The notes beneath the pieces are model-generated. The model did no database searches. It worked only from the letters and a program-made list of their open reading frames with translations, and had not been told where the DNA came from. From contig NZ_BCFL01000019.1 of the NCBI RefSeq assembly GCF_002217755.1, positions 372,001 through 436,000 of the forward strand: a DNA stretch of 64,000 nucleotides, read 5' to 3'. Positions within the stretch are counted from its first letter, which is position 1; each line of letters begins with the position of its first letter. Origin of the DNA: Streptomyces hyaluromycini (GTDB lineage Bacteria; Actinomycetota; Actinomycetes; Streptomycetales; Streptomycetaceae). This document shows positions 16,416 through 24,450 of this stretch, one piece after another. The translations under genes and the position numbers were made by a program.

Positions 16416-18905
16416 GTGGCTACGGGGGTGCAGCTGATGGGGTCGACACGGCCGTCGATGCAGGAGCTGATCGGGCGGCGCCGGAGGGCCGGGTTCGTCG
16501 GGCGGGTCGAGGAGCGGGCCGCGTTCCGGCGGAACCTGGAGCTGCCGCCCGAGGACGAGCGGCATCGCTTCCTCTTCCATGTGCACGGTGACGCGGGCGT
16601 CGGGAAGACCCGGCTGGTACGGGAGTTGGAGCAGATCGCCCGGGAGGCCGGGGCGCTGACCGCGTATGTCGACGAGGGCGTGGCCGGCGTCCCCGAGGCG
16701 ATGACCGTGATGATCCGTCAGTTTGCGGCACAGGGGCGGAGGTTCAAGGAACTGGAGCGGTTGCTGGCCGCGCACCGGGAGCGGCGGCACGAGGCGGAGG
16801 CCGCCCTGGCGATGGGCGGACCCGAGGACCGGGAGGGGCCGTCGGCGGGCAGTCTGGCCGTGGCGCGGGCGGCCCAGGTGGGACTGGGGATGGTTCCGGT
16901 GGCCGGCGCCTTCGCCGTCGCCCTGGACACCGACCGGCTCGCCGAAGGCGCCGACCGGCTCCGGGCCCGCTTCCGCAGCCAGGAGGACGCCCAACTGGTG
17001 CTGTCCCCCGAGCGGGTACTCACCCCCGTGCTGCTGACGGAACTGGCGGGCGCGGCCGACGCCGTCCCCTGGATCGTCCTCCTCCTCGACACCTACGAGC
17101 GCACCGGCCCGTTCCTCGACCCCTGGCTGCACGACGTGATGACCACCGACCGCCATGGCGCCCTCCCCGCCAACGTCGTCGTGGTCACCTCCGGCCAGCA
17201 CCCGTTCGACACGGCCCGCTGGGGCAGCTTCGCGGACTTCAGGACGGACCTGCCGCTCGGCCCGTTCACGGAGGCGGAGGCCCGGGGGCTGCTCGCGGAC
17301 AAGGGGGTGCGGGACGAACCGGTGGTCGCCGAGGTGCTGCGGCTGACGGGCGGCCTTCCGGTGCTCGTCTCCACCCTGGCCGAGTCCGGGCCCGTCGGCC
17401 CCGGGGAAGTGGGGGATCCGAGTGCCACGGCGGTCGACCGGTTCCTGAAGTGGGAGCGGGACCCCGTGCGCAGAGCGGCCGCGCTGGCGGGCGCGCTGCC
17501 CCGACGGCTCGACGAGGACGTGTTCCGGTCGGTCGTGGCCGGTCCCGAGAACCTTTCGGGCGCGCTCTTCGCATGGCTGAGAGGCATGCCGTTCGTCAGC
17601 GAGCGAGGGGGGCGGTTGCAGTACCACGATGTCGTACGGGCGCCGATGCTCCGGCTCCAGCGACTGCGCTCACCCCAGGGCTGGGCCGAGCGGCACACCC
17701 GGCTCGCCGAGGCGTACGGCAGACGGCGCACGGAGACCGAAGCCGGCCTGCGCCCGGACGAGTTGTGGGCGGACGAGGGGTGGCGGGAGCTGCGGCTCGG
17801 CGAGTCGTACCACCTGCTGTGCGCGAGACCCCGCGCCGCGCTCCCGGCGGTCCTCGCCGACGTCGTCACGGTCTGCGCCTACGGAGAAGACGTCGTACGT
17901 CCCTGGGCGCGGCTCCTGGCCGAGGCGGGCGAGGACGCGGACGCCGAGGCCGTACGGACCTGGGGCGGCGACCTCTCCGAGGCGCTCGCCGGCGGCGGGC
18001 TCGCCGGGCTGCTCCGGCTGCTGCTCGGCCGCGCCCGGGGCGACGAGCCGTGGCGGGCGACGGCCTGGGCGCTGCGGGCCGACGCGCTCGCCCGGGACGG
18101 CGCGCCCGAGCGGGCCCTGGAGGAGTACGACCGTGCCCTCGCCCTGGACCCGGCCCTGGTGCGGGCCCACCGCGGCAGGGCCGTCACCCGCGGCGGGACC
18201 GGCGACTACGAAGGTGCGCTGGCCGACCTCGACCGGGTGCTCGAACTGGAGCCGGACAACCCGTGGAACGTCATCCTGCGCGGCGAGCACCACCGGCTCG
18301 CACGCCACCACGACGAAGCGGTGGCCGACCTCAGCGAGGGGATCAGACGCAACCCCACCAGCGAGTTCGCCCTGGCCTCCCGCGGCGCCGCCCACGAACG
18401 CCACGGCGACCTCGACGCGGCCCTGGCCGACTTCGACCACGCCCTGGAACTCAAGCCCGACTACGCCTGGGCCCTCGCCCGCCGCGCCCGCGTCTGGCGC
18501 GGCCTCGGCGACCAGACCCGCCGCCTCGCCGACCTGGACCGTGCCCTCGCCCTGCAGCCCGACTGGGCCTGGGGCCGCTGCGAACGCGGCGACGCCCTGC
18601 GCGTCACCGGCCGCGACCAGGAGGCCCTGGCCGACTACGACCGCGCCCTCGAACTCGACCCCGGCTACGCGTCGGCGTACGCGAGCCGAGGCGTGTCCCT
18701 GTCCAACCTGGGCCGGAACGAGGAGGCCCTCGCCGACCTGGACCGCGCCCTTGCGCTGAACCCCGGCTACGCCTGGGCCCTGGCGATGCGGGCCCGGGTA
18801 CGGCGTCGGCTGGGCGACCTGCCGGGCATGCACGCGGACCTGCGCCGAGCCGTCGCGGCGGATCCCGGCACCGACTGGATCCGCCGGGAGCTGGCGGAGA
18901 CCTGA
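16416..18905 (+). CDS. STAND-type NTPase with C-terminal TPR repeats
   Basis: An 829-residue protein starting at GTG 16416 (ATG 16437 is a possible shorter start). The N-terminal part has FVGRVEERAAFRRNL, then Walker A GDAGVGKT at residues 58-65, and a Walker B strand WIVLLLDTYE near residue 230. A winged-helix-like region follows. From about residue 555 to the end there are seven or eight tetratricopeptide repeats, many containing ALADLDRALALNPGYA-type helices. STAND NTPases act as signal-driven switches in regulation, cell death and phage defence. No effector domain is visible at the N terminus, so its output is unclear. The gene stands alone. Confidence 0.8.
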   Translation: MATGVQLMGSTRPSMQELIGRRRRAGFVGRVEERAAFRRNLELPPEDERHRFLFHVHGDAGVGKTRLVRELEQIAREAGALTAYVDEGVAGVPEAMTVMIRQFAAQGRRFKELERLLAAHRERRHEAEAALAMGGPEDREGPSAGSLAVARAAQVGLGMVPVAGAFAVALDTDRLAEGADRLRARFRSQEDAQLVLSPERVLTPVLLTELAGAADAVPWIVLLLDTYERTGPFLDPWLHDVMTTDRHGALPANVVVVTSGQHPFDTARWGSFADFRTDLPLGPFTEAEARGLLADKGVRDEPVVAEVLRLTGGLPVLVSTLAESGPVGPGEVGDPSATAVDRFLKWERDPVRRAAALAGALPRRLDEDVFRSVVAGPENLSGALFAWLRGMPFVSERGGRLQYHDVVRAPMLRLQRLRSPQGWAERHTRLAEAYGRRRTETEAGLRPDELWADEGWRELRLGESYHLLCARPRAALPAVLADVVTVCAYGEDVVRPWARLLAEAGEDADAEAVRTWGGDLSEALAGGGLAGLLRLLLGRARGDEPWRATAWALRADALARDGAPERALEEYDRALALDPALVRAHRGRAVTRGGTGDYEGALADLDRVLELEPDNPWNVILRGEHHRLARHHDEAVADLSEGIRRNPTSEFALASRGAAHERHGDLDAALADFDHALELKPDYAWALARRARVWRGLGDQTRRLADLDRALALQPDWAWGRCERGDALRVTGRDQEALADYDRALELDPGYASAYASRGVSLSNLGRNEEALADLDRALALNPGYAWALAMRARVRRRLGDLPGMHADLRRAVAADPGTDWIRRELAET

Positions 18906-18914
18906 GTCCCGGGT

Positions 18915-19202
18915 TCAGCCGAGGCCATGATGGGCGGCCCACAACTCCCCGGCACGGCCGGCCGCGTCGGTTATCAGGGCGGCGAGTTCGGGTCTGTCGG
19001 GGACCGGGAAGGAGACGTATGCGCCCCGACCGCCGGCGACGGGCCGGCCGTAGGCCTTCACGGCGAGGTGACCGTCCGGGAGAAGCCGGATGTTGAGTGT
19101 GGTCAGCGTGAACTCTTCATCGCGTCGGGTGTCCGTCCATCGGAGCGCCTGCGGGATCGTGACATTGATCGCCAGAGCACTCACTTCCGGCTCGCCGTTC
19201 AC
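18915..19202 (-). CDS. Small hypothetical protein coupled to a DUF397 gene
   Basis: I give a 95-residue protein from GTG 19202, which overlaps the DUF397 stop as GTGA. A second possible start is GTG 19184 (protein beginning VSALAINVTIP). It has a predicted beta-rich N-terminal half (INVTIPQAL, LTTLNIRLLPDGHLAVKAYG) and a helical C terminus (ELAALITDAAGRAGELWAAH). I do not recognise a family. Its position directly behind the DUF397 gene suggests it belongs to the same regulatory operon. Confidence 0.55.
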   Translation of the reverse strand: MNGEPEVSALAINVTIPQALRWTDTRRDEEFTLTTLNIRLLPDGHLAVKAYGRPVAGGRGAYVSFPVPDRPELAALITDAAGRAGELWAAHHGLG

Positions 19203-19390
19203 AGACGGACGAGGTCCCGCACGAACTCGGCCCATGAGGCGTCCGCGAAGGCGAGCCCGGCCCTGTCCTTGTCCTTGGAGTCGCGGACGTGGACGGTGGT
19301 GGCGGCGGGGGATATGGCGACCTCGACGCAGTCGGGGCCGTCGTTGCTGCTGTAGCTGCTCTTGAACCAGTCCAGCGCGTTGGGGGTCAT
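19199..19390 (-). CDS. DUF397 small regulatory protein (AbaA orfD-like)
   Basis: A 63-residue protein with the family features WFKSSYSSNDGPDCVEVA near the N terminus and VHVRDSKDKDRAGLAF in the middle. DUF397 proteins are encoded next to WhiJ-like DNA-binding proteins in many Streptomyces loci and, from the whiJ and abaA studies, are thought to modify the activity of that partner, possibly by direct contact. Here it starts two bases after the regulator's stop, as expected for a co-translated pair. Confidence 0.9.
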   Translation of the reverse strand: MTPNALDWFKSSYSSNDGPDCVEVAISPAATTVHVRDSKDKDRAGLAFADASWAEFVRDLVRL

Positions 19391-19392
19391 GC

Positions 19393-20199
19393 CTATTCTC
19401 CCAGCACTTTTTCGATGAAGGCCAGTGACTCCCGTGGCGGGAGAGCCTGCGCCCGGATCATTCCATAGCGCATATCCATGATCTGGACTTCCCGAGGATC
19501 ACTGATCACACGGCTATGCAGTTGGGCCTCCGAGTGCCCGATGGTCTTGCCGTCCTGGAGCTTGAGCAGCCGGATCGGCCCGGCCATGCCGGCGTGGTCC
19601 TCGCGGTCCGTGGGCATCACCTGGATCTCCACGTTCCTCAACTTGCCCAGTTCCAGAAGGTGTTCGAGTTGTCGGCGTAGCACCATTCTGCCTCCGATCG
19701 GCCGACGCAGTGTCACCTCTTCCTGGACGAACGTGAGCAGCGGTGGGGGAACCCGCTCGAAGACGCGGCGGCGTGCCAGGCGTGCGGCGACCTGACGTTC
19801 GAGCTCATCCTCCGGGTATGCGGGTCGGCGCATGGCGAACAGCGCCCTCGCGTACTCCTGTGTCTGTAGCAGGCCGTGCATGTTGTGGTTGGCGTACGCG
19901 CCGAGCTCGACCGCCTCATCCTCCAGCTTCGCCAGATCCCGAACCTTCTTCGGATACCGCGCCCGCTCCACGTCCTCCTTCATGAACGCGAGCTTCCCGC
20001 CCGACCCCAGCACCTCATCGGCCTTCTCCAGGAAGTCGGGCTTGGGAATGCGCCGCCCCCGTTCCACGGCCGACACCATCTCCTCGCTGTAGCCGATGGC
20101 GGCGCCGAGTTCGCCCTGTCGCAGCCCGGCGGCCTCCCGCCACACCTTGATCTGCCGCCCGACCGCCCTGAGTACGGCCTCGGCTTCCTCGTCCTCCAC
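19393..20199 (-). CDS. WhiJ-like XRE regulator with DUF5753 domain
   Basis: A 268-residue protein starting at GTG 20199. The N-terminal helix-turn-helix covers about residues 12-60 (REAAGLRQGELGAAIG, EEMVSAVERGRRIPK). The remaining 190 residues are a DUF5753 domain (GLLQTQEYARALFAMRRP, RQLEHLLELGKLRNVEIQVMP). This is the WhiJ type, repressors of developmental or metabolic genes in Streptomyces. It lies divergent to an AbaA-like ATPase gene and directly upstream of DUF397, giving the three-gene whiJ/abaA arrangement. Its DNA target is probably in the 113 bases between it and the ATPase gene. Confidence 0.92.
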   Translation of the reverse strand: MEDEEAEAVLRAVGRQIKVWREAAGLRQGELGAAIGYSEEMVSAVERGRRIPKPDFLEKADEVLGSGGKLAFMKEDVERARYPKKVRDLAKLEDEAVELGAYANHNMHGLLQTQEYARALFAMRRPAYPEDELERQVAARLARRRVFERVPPPLLTFVQEEVTLRRPIGGRMVLRRQLEHLLELGKLRNVEIQVMPTDREDHAGMAGPIRLLKLQDGKTIGHSEAQLHSRVISDPREVQIMDMRYGMIRAQALPPRESLAFIEKVLGE

Positions 20200-20312
20200 G
20201 CCCGCCCCTTCCGGCGTACGACCCGTACGACCCCGCCCGGCACCCGGACAGTCACGCTCTGTGCCGGGGTCGTTGCTGTTCAGGGTAGGAAGACGCGACC
20301 ACGCTGGGTGAC

Positions 20313-20786
20313 ATGAACCAGAAATCCCTCCCGCAAGTCACCGCCCCGACGGGCCTCTTCGCGGTTCAGCTGTCCGCGACTCGAAGAGGTGCGCGACTCG
20401 CGAGACTGCTCACGGAACGCCAACTGGACGACTGGGGTGTGCCGTTCGGGGAGGCGGCGACGCAGATGGTGGCCGAACTGGCGTCGAACGCGGTGCTGCA
20501 CGGACGCGTTGCGGGGCGGGACTTCCGGCTGGGGCTGCGGCTGTGCCCGGGCGGAGCTCTCCGTATCGAGGTGACCGACGCCCGGGGCGACCGGATCCCG
20601 CGCGTCCACGATCCGGCGACCGCCGACGCGGAATCGGGGCGCGGCCTGCTGATCGTGGGGGCGTACGCGGAGCGTTGGGGCGTGGACCTGGCACCGGCCG
20701 GCTGCAAGGTCGTATGGGCGGAGCTGGCACCGGCCGGCTGCAAGGTCGTATGGGCGGAGCTGGCACCGGGTCGCGAGGACCCATGA
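20313..20786 (+). CDS. AbaA-like ATP-binding (HATPase_c) regulatory protein
   Basis: A 157-residue stand-alone histidine-kinase-type ATPase domain. The N-box is MVAELASNAVLHGR, the G1 box is IEVTDARGDRIPRV, and the ATP lid is ESGRGLLIVGAYAERWG. It is the third member of the whiJ/DUF397/abaA-type triad. In Streptomyces these ATPases are related to anti-sigma factors, and their exact role in the triad is not settled. The C terminus is abnormal: a 36-bp segment encoding LAPAGCKVVWAE is tandemly duplicated, so the last strand appears twice. Confidence 0.85.
   Translation: MNQKSLPQVTAPTGLFAVQLSATRRGARLARLLTERQLDDWGVPFGEAATQMVAELASNAVLHGRVAGRDFRLGLRLCPGGALRIEVTDARGDRIPRVHDPATADAESGRGLLIVGAYAERWGVDLAPAGCKVVWAELAPAGCKVVWAELAPGREDP
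20688..20769 (+). repeat. 36-bp in-frame tandem duplication at the end of the abaA-like gene
   Basis: Perfect copies occupy 20688-20723 and 20724-20759, followed by the first ten bases of a third. Each unit encodes LAPAGCKVVWAE. The units are identical base for base, which points to a recent event. The reading frame is kept. Confidence 0.95.
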
Positions 20787-20986
20787 CCCGGGCGTTCCCG
20801 ACGTCAAAGAACAAAGAACCGGGGAAAGAACCCAACCCGCCCCTACCGTCCCCGTCGATCACCCGCCGGAGTGAATATGCCGAACTCAGCTGGCACGGAG
20901 GGGCAGTTGTGCGGCAGCGTCTGCCGCAACAGGTCCGTACATACTTCGGCCCCCGCCGGGACTGCCATCCCACTGCGAGGGCCTGA

Positions 20987-21014
20987 TCATCGGGAAGCAG
21001 CTGCTTCCCGATGA
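20987..21014. promoter_or_regulatory. 28-bp perfect palindrome, probable operator
   Basis: TCATCGGGAAGCAG is followed directly by its exact reverse complement, with no spacer. It ends 24 bases before the start of the winged-helix gene at 21039. The right half (CTTCCCGATGACTGAG) is nearly repeated at 21031-21046 (CTTCCGATGACTGAG), so the gene's own start codon lies in a copy of the half-site. An ATG at 21011 opens an 11-codon frame whose TGA overlaps the gene's ATG. Confidence 0.65.
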
Positions 21015-21038
21015 CTGAGGCGAGAGCAGCAGCTTCCG

Positions 21039-21830
21039 ATGACTGAGAAGAACCCTAGCGCGCCCAAGTCCGCCAAGACCCGGCATTCCTACTCGGGTGT
21101 CATCCACGTGAATGAACCTCACACCGAGAACTTCACCGTGGTCGGCAATCACCTCCTCCAGCACCCCGAGTTGTCGCTGATGGCGATCGGTCTCGCGGTC
21201 CACATCCAGTCGCTGCCCGACGGGGCGCCGATCGGCATCAAGACGCTGGCGGCGAAGTTCCCCGAGGGGGAGATCCGGATCGCCGCCGCGTTGCGGGAGC
21301 TGGAGGAACACGGATACCTCACGCGTGCCAGGGAGCGTCTTCAATCGGGGCAAGTGAGGACCCGGACGACCTCGTACAACAAGCCGAGCAGGACCGCCTC
21401 GGTTCCCGCTGCCGAGCCGCAGGCTCCGGCTCCGGCACCGAAGGCCTCCGCCCCCGGGACCCCGGCCGCCGACCTCCTCACCCGCCTGCGGACCTATGAC
21501 TCCCGTCTGCTGCTGTCCGAACGTGACGTTCGGCGGCTGGTGCCGGAGGTCTCCGCGTGGCTGGAGCGGGGCGTGCCCGCCACCGTCGTGGAGCGGACCC
21601 TGACGAGCGGCCTGCCGCAGGACCCGATCAAGCACCCGGCGGCCTTCCTCGCCCACCGCCTCGGCGCCCTGCTGCCTCCGGCCCTCCCCCTCCGGGCCCC
21701 CGCACCGCCTTCACCGCCCGCCCTCCGCCCCGCCCCCATGCAGAACTGCGACGGCTGCGAACGCGGGTTCCGGGCGGCTCTCCCCGGCCGCTGCCGTGAC
21801 TGCCGGGCGCGGTCGGGGAGAGCGGCCTGA
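21039..21830 (+). CDS. Winged-helix protein with C-terminal zinc motif
   Basis: A 263-residue protein. Residues 20-110 look like a winged helix of the kind found in replication-initiation or DnaD-like helix-turn-helix proteins (LSLMAIGLAVHIQSLPDG, EIRIAAALRELEEHGYLTR). An Ala/Pro-rich linker follows, then a helical domain (LTRLRTYDSRLLLSE, VSAWLERGVPATVVERTL). The C terminus has CDGCERGFRAALPGRCRDC, four cysteines that could bind zinc. Proteins of this layout are frequent in Streptomyces and often lie in plasmid-derived or accessory regions. It probably binds DNA; the target is unknown. A perfect palindrome lies just upstream. Confidence 0.65.
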   Translation: MTEKNPSAPKSAKTRHSYSGVIHVNEPHTENFTVVGNHLLQHPELSLMAIGLAVHIQSLPDGAPIGIKTLAAKFPEGEIRIAAALRELEEHGYLTRARERLQSGQVRTRTTSYNKPSRTASVPAAEPQAPAPAPKASAPGTPAADLLTRLRTYDSRLLLSERDVRRLVPEVSAWLERGVPATVVERTLTSGLPQDPIKHPAAFLAHRLGALLPPALPLRAPAPPSPPALRPAPMQNCDGCERGFRAALPGRCRDCRARSGRAA

Positions 21831-21833
21831 GGC

Positions 21834-23048
21834 TCAGTCGGGCAGCCGGTCGAGGACCCACTCGCCGATCTCGGGAGTCATGAGGGCGTGCGGGTCGTTG
21901 TCCGAGGAGAGCAGGTAGTCGCTGAGCTCGGACTCCTCCGGCGGGAGCTTGTCGATGTTGACGTACAGGTCCTTCTGCTCGCCCAGGTCACGGATGGCGA
22001 CCGCGCTGACGGACGGCACGAAGCACACGGACCGGTGGGGCATGTCGACGCGCTCGCCGAAGGCGGCGAGGGTGTCGCCGAGGAGGCCGAACGATTCGAG
22101 CGTCCCGCCCGGTGCCCCGTCCAGTTCGGGGAAGCCGCCGGTGGTGATCGTGTGCGGACCGCCGAGGACGCCGTTCAGCACGGCCACCTCCGCCGGGTCG
22201 CCCTGCGGCTGGGCGAGGAAGTACGTGCCGTCGAAGAGCGGCCCGGCACAGCTCAGCGTCTTCTCGCCGGCCCGGACGCCGTTGCCCACGCCGTCGCCGC
22301 GGCCGCTGGACACCCCGAGCAGCATCGGGATCTGGGGCCACCCGCCAACCCGCTGGAGCTGCTCCTTGAACTCCGTGCGCAGCGGGCTCTCCTGCGGGGT
22401 GCCGTCCACGCCGTCCAGGTACCGCCAGAGCATCTGCTGCGAGGCCGGGCTGCTGATCTGCCGCAGGTAGGTGTCGTCGACCTGGGCGAGGTAGTGCGCG
22501 AAGGCCTGGAGCCCGATCGGCACCCAGGCTCCCCGGTGCGGGCTGTCGAACGACACGTAGACGCCGGTCCGGTGGTCCATGCGCTGCGTTTCCATCTTCG
22601 CCAGCGCGTAACGGGCGACGATGCCGCCCATGCTGAACCCGCCGACGAGCAGCCGGGTGTCGTCCAGCTGCTCGGCGATGGTCTGCATGATGGCGGCGGT
22701 CATCGTCTCGGCGTTGCGGAGGATCGACTCGCTGCGCTCCTCGAACCCGACGAGGACCAGCGTGCGCCCGCGGCGCCGCAGCTCGCTGATGAACGGGAAC
22801 CGGCCGCTCTCCAGCCCGTCCCAGAGCCAGTCGAAGTCGGTCGGCCCGAGGTTGAACCCGTCCGCCAGGACGACCGGCCGGACCACGCCTTTCTGACCCT
22901 CGCCGTAGTACACCCGGGCGCTGCCGTGCGGCAGCTGCCACTCCTCATCGGCCCGGGGTGCCTGGGGGGCTGCCGGCCCGCTCACCGGGGTCACGAGTCC
23001 GATCGACCCGGCGGCTTTCCTGGCTTTATCGGTCTTGCTGTCGGCCAT
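21834..23048 (-). CDS. Alpha/beta-hydrolase, lipase/esterase-like
   Basis: A 404-residue protein. I prefer ATG 23048 (MADSKTDKARK) because GGAAGGGA lies just upstream; a GTG at 23063 is the only alternative. The nucleophile elbow is GGFSMGG (a GxSxG motif), followed by VARYALAKME. A likely catalytic His lies in RVDMPHRSVCF and an Asp in the region before it. No signal peptide is visible. Similar enzymes hydrolyse triglycerides or esters; some secreted versions are polyester-active. Context gives no substrate. Most of the 270 bases upstream look non-coding. Confidence 0.75.
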   Translation of the reverse strand: MADSKTDKARKAAGSIGLVTPVSGPAAPQAPRADEEWQLPHGSARVYYGEGQKGVVRPVVLADGFNLGPTDFDWLWDGLESGRFPFISELRRRGRTLVLVGFEERSESILRNAETMTAAIMQTIAEQLDDTRLLVGGFSMGGIVARYALAKMETQRMDHRTGVYVSFDSPHRGAWVPIGLQAFAHYLAQVDDTYLRQISSPASQQMLWRYLDGVDGTPQESPLRTEFKEQLQRVGGWPQIPMLLGVSSGRGDGVGNGVRAGEKTLSCAGPLFDGTYFLAQPQGDPAEVAVLNGVLGGPHTITTGGFPELDGAPGGTLESFGLLGDTLAAFGERVDMPHRSVCFVPSVSAVAIRDLGEQKDLYVNIDKLPPEESELSDYLLSSDNDPHALMTPEIGEWVLDRLPD

Positions 23049-23262
23049 GGACGTCCCTTCCACGTTGTTGTCAACGACTCAAGGGACATGCTCGCCGGGT
23101 AAACACAGCATTACGTACGTATTATGGGGGTTTCACCGTATTGGCCGGGCGTGGGTCCCCGGCCGGGCGCGCCGGTGTACGGCCGTACACGCCGGGGCGT
23201 CCGGCCTGAAACCGGCCACTCGGGGCCACACAACCCACACTTCGCATACCTAACTGTCCCCT

Positions 23263-23275
23263 GAACGGACCGTTC
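23263..23275. promoter_or_regulatory. 13-bp perfect palindrome upstream of the ADP-ribosylglycohydrolase-like gene
   Basis: GAACGGACCGTTC is a perfect dyad about 57 bases before the start at 23332. It lies where an operator or upstream promoter element would be expected. I see no clear -35 box. Confidence 0.4.
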
Positions 23276-23331
23276 CCGGTCGATTACAGTGCTGACCGCT
23301 TGTATGTACGGACGGTGCCCGTGAGGAGGTC

Positions 23332-24450
23332 ATGGTGGTGAGTCCGACGTTGGGTGCCGTCTGGGGCCGGGTCGAGCAGCAGGACTTCCGGAGCAGGGTG
23401 CGGGGGACGCTGCTGGGTACTGCCGTGGGGGACGCGCTGGGCGGGCCCGTCGACGGGCTGACGCTGGAGGAGATCCGGGCGGCCTACGGGGCCGAGGGGC
23501 TCGTCGATCTCGGGTTCGGGTACGGGCGGCGCGGGAGCGTCACGCATCACACGCAGCTCACCCTTTTCACCGTGGACGGGTTGATAAGAGCCCAGGTGAG
23601 GAGGGACACCGGGGCCTGGCATCCGCCTACCGACCTGCACCGGGCCTATCTGCGGTGGGCCGCCACCCAGAGAGACTGGGGGCCGGACGAGCGTCGGCCG
23701 GAGGATGGGTGGCTGGCGAGGGAGGAGTGGCTGTATGCCCGGCGGGAGCCCACCCGCGCGCTGCTGCTCGGGCTCGGTGACGAGAAGATGGGGACGCTGG
23801 AGTCGCCGAAGAATCCCGATGACATGGGACCGGAGGCCGTCGCCAGGTCCGCTCCCTTCGGGCTGCTCGTCGGGTGGGAGCCGCAGCTCGTCGTCCAGCT
23901 CGCCGTGGAGTGCGCGGCGCAGACGCACGGGCATCCGACCGCCTGCCTGTCGGCGGGCGCGTACGCGGTGATCGTGCACGGACTGGCGCGAGGCCAGTCC
24001 CTCGACGGGTCGGTCCAGCAGGCCCTCGCGGTGCTCGCCGCCCGGCCGGGGCACCGGCCCGTGTCGGACGCGTTGCAGCACGCGCTCGGGGCGGTGCGGC
24101 AGGGGATGCCCTCCCCGGCCCGGGTCGAGGAGCTGACGGGTGACGGAGCGGCGGACGGGATGCTGGCCGCCGCCGTGTACTGCGCGCTGGTGGGGGAGGA
24201 CGTACGGCACGGGCTGTGCCTTGCCGTCAACCAGGCCGGGCCCTCCGCCGTCGCCGGTGCCCTCACCGGCGGCCTCCTCGGCGCCCTGCACGGCGAGACG
24301 GCCCTTCCGCCGGCCTGGGTGGCCGAACTGGAGGGCCGCCAGACCATCCTCGAACTCGCCGACGACTTCGCGATGGAGATGACCCAGGGGCCGGCCCTGC
24401 ACAGTCCGGTGGGTGCGTCACCGGGGTGGCTCGCGCGCTATCCGCGTTAG
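23332..24450 (+). CDS. ADP-ribosylglycohydrolase-like protein lacking metal ligands
   Basis: A 372-residue protein with a strong ribosome site (GAGGAGGT two bases before ATG). The overall sequence fits the ADP-ribosylglycohydrolase fold: GTLLGTAVGDALGGP at residues 26-40, then LTLFTVDGLIRA, and a C-terminal AVAGALTGGLLGALHG. In active members the first metal site reads TDDTQ; here residues 71-75 are THHTQ. The second site usually contains DxD before the TGSI/AGAL helix; here residues 300-308 read NQAGPSAVA. Both dinuclear-magnesium ligand sets are therefore absent. I infer that it is not a normal hydrolase but may bind ADP-ribose. Its tail overlaps the convergent response-regulator gene by four bases. 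Confidence 0.85.
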   Translation: MVVSPTLGAVWGRVEQQDFRSRVRGTLLGTAVGDALGGPVDGLTLEEIRAAYGAEGLVDLGFGYGRRGSVTHHTQLTLFTVDGLIRAQVRRDTGAWHPPTDLHRAYLRWAATQRDWGPDERRPEDGWLAREEWLYARREPTRALLLGLGDEKMGTLESPKNPDDMGPEAVARSAPFGLLVGWEPQLVVQLAVECAAQTHGHPTACLSAGAYAVIVHGLARGQSLDGSVQQALAVLAARPGHRPVSDALQHALGAVRQGMPSPARVEELTGDGAADGMLAAAVYCALVGEDVRHGLCLAVNQAGPSAVAGALTGGLLGALHGETALPPAWVAELEGRQTILELADDFAMEMTQGPALHSPVGASPGWLARYPR

